NCBI RefSeq assembly: GCF_019837165.1
Contig: NZ_JAGYHC010000001.1
Span: 3,534,001 to 3,598,000 of the forward strand
Source of the DNA: Virgibacillus sp. NKC19-3
GTDB lineage: Bacteria; Bacillota; Bacilli; Bacillales; Amphibacillaceae
Reading direction: 5' to 3'
Length of the DNA: 64,000 bases
Every line of letters begins with the position of its first letter. Within the stretch, counting starts at the first letter, position 1. The notes beneath the pieces are model-generated. The model saw only the letters and a list, made by a program, of their open reading frames with translations. It was not told where the DNA came from and searched no databases. The position numbers and the translations under genes were made by a program. This document shows positions 9,161-17,831 of the stretch, piece after piece.

Positions 9161-10714
9161 CTAGTTAGAATCTGAATCAACATCCCACTTTTCAATCAAA
9201 TAATCTGCATAGGTGCTAAGATCTTCATATGCCTTTTCAGAAATGACATCATTATCTTTCTGGTGCTCCAGCAATGTATGGAAACCATTCATGTGTTTAA
9301 CAGCTTTATCCGCTTCTTCTTGCTTTTCAAAATGATCTACTGTAGTCAAGTGTGTGGTTAAGGCACGAGCATCACTAGCTTCTGCGAACGCTCCCTCCTC
9401 GTCAAAATGCGCCACTAAGGCATTCATATTCGCTGCAGTTCCCACATTCGTACTATCATATAGGGCTAATCCTTCAACCTCGTTGTATGTGGCGCGCACG
9501 TCAAACAAAAATGGCAAAATAGACATCATCGGCTGACTCATCGGAGCAAATACACCATTACCATCAACTTCTTCGGTTTCCAGCGAGAATAACGCTATAT
9601 GTTGACGCATTTCTTCAGCCTGGGCTTCGTTAAGCAAATACCCACTTGGTTTCTTTTCCAATACAGTAGTTGGATCCCAGTTATCTGCCCCATCTAGATA
9701 AAACGGATCCGATTGATCTGCTCCCGCAGTTGTCTGTCTTTCCGGTGCACCTGCTACCATCGTCCCTACATCTTCAAATCGATCACGATAAAATGTTAGC
9801 ACCGATTCGACAGCGCGTTTTTGAGCTTCAACCCGGTAACTTGGCTCTTGCTCGCCGGCAGTTTCGGTAAGTACACCTAAACCGTTGCGTAAACCTAAAA
9901 TATTACGCATAATACGTTCATCGCCACCACCTGAACCACCCGGGGAACCATACAATCCGGTGGAAAAGCCGGCATTTTCTACAGGTGGAAACATGTAGTC
10001 CTCTACCATCTCTTGATTTAATGACTGCAGCTCATCATCTACATTAAGGTTACGTGGCCAGAGCATTTCAATATCCGGATTTCCAGTAGCAGTAGGCCGC
10101 TCATGCCCATCTACCGTAATATCTGGATTGAACTGGTTAAGAACTTCTCCAATTGTCTGTACCTCAAGCGTACGCAGACTTAAATGCTCACGATTAATAT
10201 CAATCCCTTCCGAATTGACCCGTGTATCGGCTTCTCTACCATCCGGGTTCGCTGTCGGAATGAACAATATGGTCGCATCTTCGAGTTGTTCTAAAACATG
10301 CGTATCATCCGTAAACGCAAGATCCCTCAACATCTGCAAGGCCATCTCTCTTGGTGCATTTTCGTTACCATGCTGTGTTCCAATGACTAGCATGTTCCGC
10401 CCTTCGGCAATGTCCTCATCAGATGGGGGCTCCGGAAACCCTACTCGCACTAAATGCAGGGCTCTGCCTTCTTCCGTCGTACCAATCTGAGAATAGGTGA
10501 CCCGATCCGACGATTCTGCTACCTCTTCTAGGAAATCCAATTCCTCTTCATAGGTTGTCCAATCTTCTCCGCCACGCTCCTCAAAACCCGTTATCGGCTC
10601 ATTTAAAGCGCTATCATTTTGCTGTTCCGCCAGTGCAATCATCGGAACCATGGTCATAAACAATACGATTATAAAGAATGAAGATAAAACGTTAGACCAA
10701 CTTCTCCTTTTCAT
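9161..10714 (-). CDS. Secreted M14-family zinc peptidase with FIMAH-like module
   Basis: Second, distantly related extracellular M14 metallopeptidase, likely acting on peptides or cell-wall peptides. The ATG at 10714 follows AAGGAGG. After the signal peptide (ending IALAEQQ) come GTQHGNENAP (zinc His115 and Glu118), NPDGR 156-160, INREH, DGHE (zinc His204) and the catalytic Glu284 in VLTETAGEQE. A middle region of ~140 residues has no motif I recognise. The shared module (THLTTVDHFEKQ to YLIEKWD) closes the protein, plus six extra residues. It shares little with the M14 gene at 318 outside active-site motifs and the tail, so the tail probably spread by recombination. It is the first gene of the cluster. 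Confidence 0.86.
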   Translation of the reverse strand: MKRRSWSNVLSSFFIIVLFMTMVPMIALAEQQNDSALNEPITGFEERGGEDWTTYEEELDFLEEVAESSDRVTYSQIGTTEEGRALHLVRVGFPEPPSDEDIAEGRNMLVIGTQHGNENAPREMALQMLRDLAFTDDTHVLEQLEDATILFIPTANPDGREADTRVNSEGIDINREHLSLRTLEVQTIGEVLNQFNPDITVDGHERPTATGNPDIEMLWPRNLNVDDELQSLNQEMVEDYMFPPVENAGFSTGLYGSPGGSGGGDERIMRNILGLRNGLGVLTETAGEQEPSYRVEAQKRAVESVLTFYRDRFEDVGTMVAGAPERQTTAGADQSDPFYLDGADNWDPTTVLEKKPSGYLLNEAQAEEMRQHIALFSLETEEVDGNGVFAPMSQPMMSILPFLFDVRATYNEVEGLALYDSTNVGTAANMNALVAHFDEEGAFAEASDARALTTHLTTVDHFEKQEEADKAVKHMNGFHTLLEHQKDNDVISEKAYEDLSTYADYLIEKWDVDSDSN

Positions 10715-11377
10715 AATGTCCTCCTTAATCTTTTAGATAAGTTTGCAAAATCTAGTAAAATCTTTTCACCTCCTATTTAAATTTGGAGAACTAGGATCAC
10801 CAAAAAATGCATGAAATCCAGTAACCAATAGCATGATAATTCTTCGTTGTACCTATAAGTATAATAGATTAGAAGATAGAAATAAATAATATTTTGAAAA
10901 TTGATGAAATAGTAATGTATTTTCCCTGTTTATTACATAGGCTAAAGTCATGGGTTACATATGGAGCCTTTTATAGATGCTTGATACTATTGAAATTTCC
11001 GCTGTTTCATCTTATTTCCAACTTTATTTCACCCTTGAAATTAGTTATAAAGACCCGATCACAAGTAAATAAGACAAAAAAATTTTCCGATTTGTAGAAA
11101 ATAGTGTCTCATTTCCTTGTTTTCTTCTTACAAAGATAGATAATAAAACTCATTTTTCGCAAACGTTATCCTATCCCTGTGAAAAATGACCTATTTCCTG
11201 AAATGAATACATCTTTCTTGTAAACGTGATTAAGACAACCTAATCCTACTTCACATTCGACAAATGCCGGGGGCTGCCAAAGTACACTTAAATACACATA
11301 CGGATTCCTTTCACTTCTTTTTTCATTCCAAATATGATTCAATGACACTAAAATGGACACATCTAGGAGGCTAATCA
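10715..11377. other. Intergenic region with an orphan ribosome-binding sequence
   Basis: This AT-rich spacer separates divergent genes (M14 peptidase to the left, dipeptidase to the right). I see no convincing gene in it. On the minus strand at 10766-10774 there is a perfect AGGAGGTGA without an ATG, GTG or TTG at useful distance for more than five codons, lying ~50 bases upstream of the peptidase start. It may mark a leader. The dipeptidase's own AGGAGG is at 11365-11370. Confidence 0.4.
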
Positions 11378-12403
11378 GTGGTTACAGAACAATACAAGCA
11401 AATCGTACAGGACATTCATAAGGAATCGATCATAATTGACTCCCATTTTGACCTGCTTTTTGATGTGGCAGCACAGCGGAAACGAGGACGAAAGCGAGTG
11501 ATTGAGACAGATCACCTCCCCTCTTTTCATGAAGGGGGTTGGGATATTATTGTGTCATCCATCTATCTAGATGATGAGGACTTGCCGGAAATGGCCTTAC
11601 ACAAGGCTTTGGATCAAGTAAGCTGCCTGTATGCGGAGATCGAGGAGTCGCCGGATAAAATCATGCTTTGTAAAAATATACAAGATATGATGCAAGCGAA
11701 GAAAAGGAAGAAAATAGGAATTATGCTTTCCTTTGAAGGCGTTGAGCCACTGGGAGGGGATGTGTCCCTTTTACGTGTGTTTTATGAACTTGGGGTACGG
11801 ATGATTGGGCTTACATGGAGCAGAAGAAACGCTGCTGGCGATGGCTGTGCATTTGACTTCGCTGAACGTCAAATGACCGGCGGATTATCCGAATTTGGGC
11901 ATGCTGTGCTTGAAGAAGCAGAGAAACTAGGCATGATTATGGACGTTACCCATATTAATGATCAGGGATTTTCAGATATTATTCGGGCTTCACATCAGCC
12001 GGTAATCGCTTCACATTCCAATACGCGAGTTATCGCCAACACACCAAGGAACTTAACGGACGAACAATTACGAGAGATTGCAGCATCAGGTGGTGTTGCG
12101 GGAATTAATGCTGTTAGTAAAATTGCATCAAAGCCAGCTGAAGCTGCTACGATCGATATCCTAGTTGATCATATTGAGCACATGGTTTCTATTGTCGGCA
12201 TCGATCATATTGGAATTGGACTTGATTTATGTGACATGTTTCATAAATATGCAGAAAAACACACTACATTTGATATCTTCCGCAATCACGGAGCGTTGAA
12301 AGAATTAACGCAAGTTTTGTTGAAGCGAGGTTTTGAGAAGAAAGAAATTATGAAGATTTATGGAGAGAATATGTTGCGTGTGTATCAGAATGTACTCTCG
12401 TAG
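11378..12403 (+). CDS. M19 (renal/membrane dipeptidase family) dipeptidase
   Basis: Zinc dipeptidase of the amidohydrolase superfamily; relatives cleave L-L or L-D dipeptides. The start is the GTG at 11378, seven bases after AGGAGG. The metal motifs of the family are in order: DSHFD (HxD) near residue 22, the bridging Glu in MLSFEGVEPL, His in DVTHIND, HSN in IASHSNTR, and the Asp in IGIGLDLCD. There is no signal peptide, so it is cytoplasmic. A role in finishing dipeptides released by the secreted peptidases is inferred from the neighbourhood. It stands alone on the plus strand. Confidence 0.87.
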   Translation: MVTEQYKQIVQDIHKESIIIDSHFDLLFDVAAQRKRGRKRVIETDHLPSFHEGGWDIIVSSIYLDDEDLPEMALHKALDQVSCLYAEIEESPDKIMLCKNIQDMMQAKKRKKIGIMLSFEGVEPLGGDVSLLRVFYELGVRMIGLTWSRRNAAGDGCAFDFAERQMTGGLSEFGHAVLEEAEKLGMIMDVTHINDQGFSDIIRASHQPVIASHSNTRVIANTPRNLTDEQLREIAASGGVAGINAVSKIASKPAEAATIDILVDHIEHMVSIVGIDHIGIGLDLCDMFHKYAEKHTTFDIFRNHGALKELTQVLLKRGFEKKEIMKIYGENMLRVYQNVLS

Positions 12404-12419
12404 TGACTGAACTAAAAAG

Positions 12420-12476
12420 GCAGGGGAGAGCTTCACCTGAAGTTTAATCTATCATTCAACAGCTCTTCCCCCCTGC
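12420..12476. terminator. Hairpin between convergent dipeptidase and tagO
   Basis: GCAGGGGAGAGCT (12420-12432) pairs with AGCTCTTCCCCCCTGC (12461-12476, one bulge) across a 28-base loop. It lies between two converging genes and probably serves both strands. The flanking T-runs are weak. Confidence 0.5.
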
Positions 12477-12504
12477 GCGAAGGGGTCTCTCACTTAAGCA
12501 GCTC

Positions 12505-13581
12505 TCATCTATTCCTCTCCATTTTTCGAAGCAATCTTCTCAGCCTGTCCACGACAGGTCGCTTTCCTCCCATGACAACGCCTGATAATTCTGCAAAGAT
12601 ATGTAGGAATGCGAGCACAAAAAGTGTAACAATGATGGACGTTAACATGGATGCAAAAGAAACCAGAATGGCCATCGCACCGAATAAAGCACTGAAAGCG
12701 TACATTATCAGAACGGACTTCCGGTGGCTGTATCCACCGGCAATCAGCTGATAGTGAAGATGCTTATTATCCGGCATCATAATGTTTTCTTTATGGTAGG
12801 CTCTACGGAGAATCGCTAATAATGTATCAAAAATGGGCACCGCTAAAACAACAACCGGGATAATAAAACCAAATAACGCGATGTTTTTAAATAAGCCGAG
12901 CATGGAGACCACAGCGATCATATAGCCAAGAAAATTAGAGCCTGTATCTCCCATATATATCTTTGCGGGGTAAAAATTATGATACAAAAACCCAAGATTA
13001 GCCCCTATTAATACAATGCATAAATAAGCGACAATAATTCGCGCATCAATGAGTGCCATGATGAATATACTTGTCAGCGCAATGGTCGCTACCCCTGTTG
13101 CCAGCCCGTCCAGTCCATCGATAAGATTAATGGCATTCGTTATGCCAACTACCCAGAGTACCGTGATAAGCACACTGAAAAAACCAAGATCAACCATGCC
13201 AATGAATGGTAGTGTAATACGTTCAATGATAAGCCCCGACGAAATAAGGAATGACGCTGCAATAAGTTGCCCCGTAAGCTTAATGACAGGCCTAATGGAG
13301 AAACGATCATCGAGTGCGCCTGTTATGATGATGACGATCGCTCCCAGTAAAATTTCAGGTAAATGTTCATGCGTGGGCTGCAGGTAAAGCGCACCTAAAA
13401 AAGAACCAATAAAGATGGCTAACCCACCTAATCTCGGTGTTACTTGTGTATGTATTTTCCTTTTATTTGGCAGATCAACCGTACCTAACTTAATCGCCAA
13501 TTTTTTTACGGGAAAGGTTACTAAAAAAGTCGCAACAAGTGCGATGGTAAATGCGATAAATAAATCGACATAATTATACAT
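12505..13581 (-). CDS. tagO: Undecaprenyl-phosphate N-acetylglucosaminyl 1-phosphate transferase
   Basis: Membrane enzyme of the MraY/WecA family that loads GlcNAc-1-phosphate onto undecaprenyl phosphate, the first step of wall teichoic acid and related polymers. The ATG at 13581 is preferred over the longest frame because AGGAG precedes it and the protein then starts directly with a membrane helix (MYNYVDLFIAF). About ten hydrophobic helices are visible, with the cytoplasmic motifs GALDDRF, NAINLIDGLDGLATG, YMGDTGSNFLGY and the basic H-rich loop DNKHLHYQLI. Its 358 residues are a normal length. It is a single gene with no evident operon partner. Confidence 0.88.
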   Translation of the reverse strand: MYNYVDLFIAFTIALVATFLVTFPVKKLAIKLGTVDLPNKRKIHTQVTPRLGGLAIFIGSFLGALYLQPTHEHLPEILLGAIVIIITGALDDRFSIRPVIKLTGQLIAASFLISSGLIIERITLPFIGMVDLGFFSVLITVLWVVGITNAINLIDGLDGLATGVATIALTSIFIMALIDARIIVAYLCIVLIGANLGFLYHNFYPAKIYMGDTGSNFLGYMIAVVSMLGLFKNIALFGFIIPVVVLAVPIFDTLLAILRRAYHKENIMMPDNKHLHYQLIAGGYSHRKSVLIMYAFSALFGAMAILVSFASMLTSIIVTLFVLAFLHIFAELSGVVMGGKRPVVDRLRRLLRKMERNR

Positions 13582-13741
13582 AGGAATCTCCTGAAATTCA
13601 TAGTTTCTCATCTGCGATAGCGTTTCTGGCTTTGATTATATCGAATGTGCACAAGCATATGCAAACTTAACAGCGTTCGACAAATTTCGGGGATTCCTGT
13701 CACTGACAAAAGCGAGAAACTTGGCTATATTGCCAGATCAT

Positions 13742-14323
13742 TCACAACACTGTTTTCAAGTCTTCGACAATCACGTCCATTTCATCAGAAGACATGCCAT
13801 CATATTTTTTAATAATTTCACCATCGGGATTCACCAAAAAGAAATAAGTACTGTGGGCAAACTCGTGCTCATCAGGACCTCCACCTTCAAGAATGGTTTG
13901 AAAGGAATCCTTGGACAGCTGTTGGATTTCATCAAAATCATAACCCGTTAGAAAGGACCAATTACTTAAATCTACCGGGTATTGTTTTGCATAGTCTTTC
14001 AGCACTTCGGGCGTATCGTTCTTTGGATCAACACTAAAGGAAACAAACTGTGCGTCCAAGTTCGATTCATCTAATACATCTTGAACCATAGCCATATTCG
14101 GTGTTGTCGTCGGACAAACGATGGTACAATTTGTGTACATAAAATTAGCCAGCCACCAATCACCCTCAAGATCTTCCAGTCCGAATGTCTCGTTATCCTG
14201 TGTTACGAATTCAAAATCCGCTACCTCTTCAGACATGTTCGACTCTATTTGTTCGCCACCACAGGCGGTGATAAACAAACTTAGAGAAATCAGTATCATA
14301 ATCAACAGAAGTCTTTGTTTCAT
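13742..14323 (-). CDS. SCO1/SenC-family copper chaperone lipoprotein
   Basis: Thioredoxin-fold protein that delivers copper to the CuA site of cytochrome c oxidase on the outer face of the membrane. The ATG at 14323 starts a lipoprotein signal with lipobox LFITACG, so the mature protein is membrane-anchored. The copper ligands are present: CTIVCP (CxxxC) and the distant His in EFAHSTYFF. Domain order and the ~194-residue length match B. subtilis YpmQ. An in-frame GTG at 14338 is a less likely start. The gene stands alone between tagO and a family-A repeat. Confidence 0.87.
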   Translation of the reverse strand: MKQRLLLIMILISLSLFITACGGEQIESNMSEEVADFEFVTQDNETFGLEDLEGDWWLANFMYTNCTIVCPTTTPNMAMVQDVLDESNLDAQFVSFSVDPKNDTPEVLKDYAKQYPVDLSNWSFLTGYDFDEIQQLSKDSFQTILEGGGPDEHEFAHSTYFFLVNPDGEIIKKYDGMSSDEMDVIVEDLKTVL

Positions 14324-14438
14324 GATTGATAAACCCACCTTTACTTCTAAACACTATTAAAAATCAAACATTATTACAAATAAAATAATCCAAAATACGG
14401 CCATAGAAAAACGCATCAACGTTCGCTTCAATAAAGAA

Positions 14439-14661
14439 GAGGCTGGGACAAAACAAAAGTGTTTAATAAAAAAGACGAACATTATCAAACTTAGCGTAGG
14501 AAATATGCGGAGACTCCAGCGGGAGGAAAGGCATAGGTGAGACACTGAAGTGCGATAGCACAAGGGGGCTCACCAGCCGCCCGCGGAAAGCGAAGTATAT
14601 TTCCGAAGCGATGTATGTTCGGAATTTATTTGTTAAAAACACTTTTGTTTATCCCAGTCTC
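14439..14661. repeat. Dispersed repeat family A, long form (copy A3)
   Basis: ~220-bp copy with clear inverted ends: gaggctgggacaaaac on the left and gtttatcccagtctc on the right. The interior follows 1857-2072 almost base for base, with paired changes around the inner hairpin (gtgcgatagcac here, gcgcgatagcgc there). It lies between the SCO gene and tatA. Confidence 0.88.
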
Positions 14662-14684
14662 TTCCTGTCTTGAACAAAGGAGCC

Positions 14685-14879
14685 TTAGTTTTGACCCTCT
14701 TCTTTTGTTTCAGAGCTATCTGAAGCATCTGTCATGACGTCGTTCGCTGAATTTTTAAATTCCTTCAGTGTCTGACCAGTAGCTTTTCCAATTTCAGGTA
14801 GTTTTTTCGGTCCGAAAATGATAAGCGCTATGATTACAATAAGGATCATACCAGGTATGCCAATACTACCAAGTCCCAT
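14685..14879 (-). CDS. tatA: Twin-arginine translocase subunit TatA
   Basis: Small pore-forming subunit of the Tat export system. The start at 14879 follows GGGAGGTG. The 64-residue product has one N-terminal helix ([16 protein letters not shown]), the hinge [10 protein letters not shown], an amphipathic helix ([13 protein letters not shown]) and an acidic tail, exactly the TatA plan. It sits directly downstream of, and on the same strand as, a dehydrogenase whose small subunit has a Tat signal. This resembles dedicated TatA-substrate pairs such as phoD-tatAd of B. subtilis. No tatC is in the window. Confidence 0.9.
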   Translation of the reverse strand: MGLGSIGIPGMILIVIIALIIFGPKKLPEIGKATGQTLKEFKNSANDVMTDASDSSETKEEGQN

Positions 14880-14914
14880 TCCATTCACCTCCCATGCCCA
14901 TTATAAAATATATT

Positions 14915-16669
14915 TTATGCCTTTTGTGTTTGCCGCTTCGCTTCTGCCAATTGTCCACCATCATCCATATACTTTTCAATTCCTTCTGCAGCACGATAGG
15001 CCAGTGCACCAATGGTTGGTGTCGGATGATGACCACCAAATTGTGGGAATGCTGAACCACCTACAACAAACAGATTGTCAACGTCCCACATTTGCAGATA
15101 ATTATTGACTGCAGATGTCTCCGGGTCATCCCCCATCACAACGCCGCCGGTATAGTGGCCACCAGTGAAACTGTGATCGAACTCTTCCGGAACTTCATCA
15201 TCTTCAATAATATCAGCACCCATTTCCTCCATAATCTCATGACATCTTTCCACACCGAATTTGGCTATATTTCTTTCCTGATCGCCAAACTTGTACGTGG
15301 CACGTAGCAGTGGGTCGCCGTATTCATCCTTATAAGTCGGATCCAGGTCCAGATAATTATGCCAGTACGACATCGCAAGAGGCGAATACCAGATTTGCAA
15401 GGTCCTGTATGCATAGTGCAAAGAATCCTCTTTATATTGCGCACCCCAACTTGGTGTATCTTTGGGGACATTATTACTGCTTGAGATGGCACCAAACCCG
15501 TACTGTCTCAATTCGATCGCTCCACCCCCGATAAAATCCAGGTCAGCGTGATCAAAGTTGTCGGCCGCATAATCATTGACTGCTGCACCAAGCGCGCCAG
15601 CCCCCATATACAGGTTAAACTTTTTGTCCTCGAAAAAGCCCTTCGAACCATTGAAAGCGGAATTGTATTGACCGTTAAAGTTCCGGCCGATAATCCCCTC
15701 TCTTGTTTCCGGATCATATTGTTCACCTATGTCAGATAACATCAGCAGACGATTGTTTGTAAATGCAAAACCTGATAAGACAACAACATCAGCCGGCTGT
15801 TCAAATTCTTCTCCTGTTCTTTCATCTACGTACATGACACCCGTCGCTTTTTTGTTGTCATCATCGTACAACACACGCCTGACATACGCACGTGTCCGCA
15901 GTTCATAGTTGTCATGTTCCAAAGCAGTCGGAATTACAGTCTGCAACGGATCCGATTTTGCACCGAAGTCACATCCGTGTCTTGTGCAAAATGAACAGTA
16001 CATACAAGCGTTAATCGTTTGACCGTCTGGGTTTTCATATTGCTCGGACAAATTACCCGCAGCTATCTGAAACGGATGTAAATCCAGATTTTTCGCCGCT
16101 TCTTTAAATAGCTTAAGACCAGGAGTTTCCTTCAGAGGCGGGGTAGGCCAAGGATTCTCCCGTTCCGGTGCCAATGGATCCTGTTCACCGGAAATACCGG
16201 CTGTTTTCTCCCATTTGTCATAGTATTTTTCCATTTCCTCATAAGTGATCCCCCAGTCCTGTAAGTTCATGTCTTCGGGGATCTTATCTTCTCCATAGCG
16301 ATCAATCGTTTGACTGCGAATTTCGAATTCATAAGGCCAGTAACGGTAAGTCGCCCCTGCCCAATGCACACTACCACCGCCTAAGTCAGTGCCAACCTGC
16401 ATGTTGGTTCTGGTTCTTACCGGTAAGGCTGTCTCATCGATGTTATTTCGTGATGTAATAGTTTCTCCTGATAAATCTTGCATAATCTGATAGCGATTGT
16501 CAAATCTGAGTTCGTCTTTTACACCAATATAATCGCTTCTTTTTTTATGTTCCCCGCGTTCCAATGCTACAACTTTTTTACCTGCTTTAGCCATTTCAGC
16601 ACTGACTATACCACCTGCCCAGCCAACGCCTACGATAACGACATCAACTTTATCCAATTTCTTCGCCAT
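14915..16669 (-). CDS. GMC oxidoreductase, FAD catalytic subunit (gluconate 2-dehydrogenase type)
   Basis: FAD-dependent alcohol or sugar-acid dehydrogenase, large subunit. The ATG at 16669 directly abuts the stop of the upstream small-subunit gene, with GGAGG inside the latter, so the two are translationally coupled. The order is a dinucleotide-binding start (VDVVIVGVGWAGG, then ALERGE), the FAD-contact stretch GTDLGGGSVHWAGATYR, a cysteine cluster CMYCSFCTRHGC near residue 220, and the GMC C-terminal segment (FPQFGGHHPTPTIGALAYR). Cysteines in this region hold a 3Fe-4S cluster in related bacterial FAD-glucose dehydrogenases. There is no signal peptide; it would be exported as a complex with the Tat-signal subunit. 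The substrate is not deducible. Confidence 0.86.
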   Translation of the reverse strand: MAKKLDKVDVVIVGVGWAGGIVSAEMAKAGKKVVALERGEHKKRSDYIGVKDELRFDNRYQIMQDLSGETITSRNNIDETALPVRTRTNMQVGTDLGGGSVHWAGATYRYWPYEFEIRSQTIDRYGEDKIPEDMNLQDWGITYEEMEKYYDKWEKTAGISGEQDPLAPERENPWPTPPLKETPGLKLFKEAAKNLDLHPFQIAAGNLSEQYENPDGQTINACMYCSFCTRHGCDFGAKSDPLQTVIPTALEHDNYELRTRAYVRRVLYDDDNKKATGVMYVDERTGEEFEQPADVVVLSGFAFTNNRLLMLSDIGEQYDPETREGIIGRNFNGQYNSAFNGSKGFFEDKKFNLYMGAGALGAAVNDYAADNFDHADLDFIGGGAIELRQYGFGAISSSNNVPKDTPSWGAQYKEDSLHYAYRTLQIWYSPLAMSYWHNYLDLDPTYKDEYGDPLLRATYKFGDQERNIAKFGVERCHEIMEEMGADIIEDDEVPEEFDHSFTGGHYTGGVVMGDDPETSAVNNYLQMWDVDNLFVVGGSAFPQFGGHHPTPTIGALAYRAAEGIEKYMDDGGQLAEAKRQTQKA

Positions 16670-17461
16670 TTATAAACCGCCTCCCTGATATGAACGTAAG
16701 CTCTTCGGTGCTTTGGAAACAAAATCTTCTGCTTCGATATCATCCATCCAGCCCATACGGGGACCAGGATATTCCATCATTTCCCAACCTTGCATATCTT
16801 TATTGCCACCATATGCAGGATCGGAATAGACACCTTCGATTGTCGTCTGTCTAAGAAGTTCAAAAAACGTTTCCGATCTCATACCTGTCACGCCTACATC
16901 ACCAGATTCAAAGCTTACAAGAATATCATCCTGCGCTTCTCCATCCAGATCGAAAAATTCCTCCTCATGTTGCTCCTGACTAACTTCCTGCATTCGCCTC
17001 AGTCCAACCAAGAACATCTCGCCTCGATTAAGTTTTGACTGAAACCCATGTGTGTCGGATGCCTTGGGGTCAAAGGGGCCTTTTGTATAATCTCTACTGT
17101 TTGATCCCCAAAACCCCGCCAGCTGTTTGTCAATAAAATACGGTACACCCAGCTCAATAGCACCGGGACCGTTTTCATTTTCAGGATATATTCGCTCTGT
17201 TGCAGCAGCTAAGGTTTGAAAGTCCTCACTGCGACTAAAAAATGTACGTGCTTCCTGCAGCGGTTCTTTGGCCTGCGTATTTTCATCTGTACCGGCTGTT
17301 TCTTCTGTTTGGAACGGATTACTGATTAAACCGCCTAGTAGCGCTCCGCCAACAACACCGCCAGCTGCGTAACCAGAATTCTTAAGAAATTGCCGTCTTG
17401 AAACGTCCTTCTTATCATTAGCTTGTTTATCCTTATTGTTTACAGGACCATTATTCGCCAC
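16670..17461 (-). CDS. GMC dehydrogenase small subunit (gluconate 2-dehydrogenase subunit 3 family), Tat signal
   Basis: Small subunit that escorts the FAD subunit out of the cell. A long basic N-region carries the twin-arginine motif SRRQFLKNSG near residue 23, followed by a glycine-rich hydrophobic core (YAAGGVVGGALLGG), a clear Tat signal. The rest (TLAAATERIYPENENGPGA, GVPYFIDKQLAG, NRGEMFLVGLRRMQ, FFELLRQTTIEGVYSDPAYGGN) follows the subunit-3 family. It is the first gene of a three-gene unit with the FAD subunit and tatA. No cytochrome c subunit is present, so the electron acceptor is unknown. Confidence 0.86.
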   Translation of the reverse strand: MANNGPVNNKDKQANDKKDVSRRQFLKNSGYAAGGVVGGALLGGLISNPFQTEETAGTDENTQAKEPLQEARTFFSRSEDFQTLAAATERIYPENENGPGAIELGVPYFIDKQLAGFWGSNSRDYTKGPFDPKASDTHGFQSKLNRGEMFLVGLRRMQEVSQEQHEEEFFDLDGEAQDDILVSFESGDVGVTGMRSETFFELLRQTTIEGVYSDPAYGGNKDMQGWEMMEYPGPRMGWMDDIEAEDFVSKAPKSLRSYQGGGL

Positions 17462-17780
17462 GTTTTTTCCCCCTTATGTATTAAAATTTTTGTCATTTTA
17501 TTATAAAATATGACAATTCTAGTACTATATCGTATACTAATCTTTGAAAATAATCAACAGAATGATATTTACGATGGAATTGCTTTCAAACTATGATAGA
17601 TATCCTCCGACTTTCGTCTCTATAACCATTATTTGGTATCGCTTTTATTGTTATACCATATCTTTCCTTTTCCAAATTACTTCAAAATAAACGAAGCGAT
17701 CATACTTTTAAAGGACAGCAATAAACGATTAGGGATAATCCCAGAAACTTGAGATTTCGCTCGCCTTTTGTTTGGCTTTC

Positions 17781-17805
17781 ATTTGGGGATAGATCGTTTT
17801 ATAAT
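17781..17805 (+). promoter_or_regulatory. Possible promoter for the threonine/serine exporter pair
   Basis: A consensus -10 TATAAT lies at 17800-17805, 17 bases after a weak -35 (TTTCAT), with the RBS GAGGTGG of the next gene following. The rest of the spacer from 17462 holds nothing else I can assign. Confidence 0.4.
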
Positions 17806-17831
17806 ATAAGTGAATGAAGAGGTGGTATGCT

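Noticed and set aside
11166-11360. 64-codon frame upstream of the dipeptidase
   Set aside because: No RBS, no recognisable content; lies over the dipeptidase promoter region.
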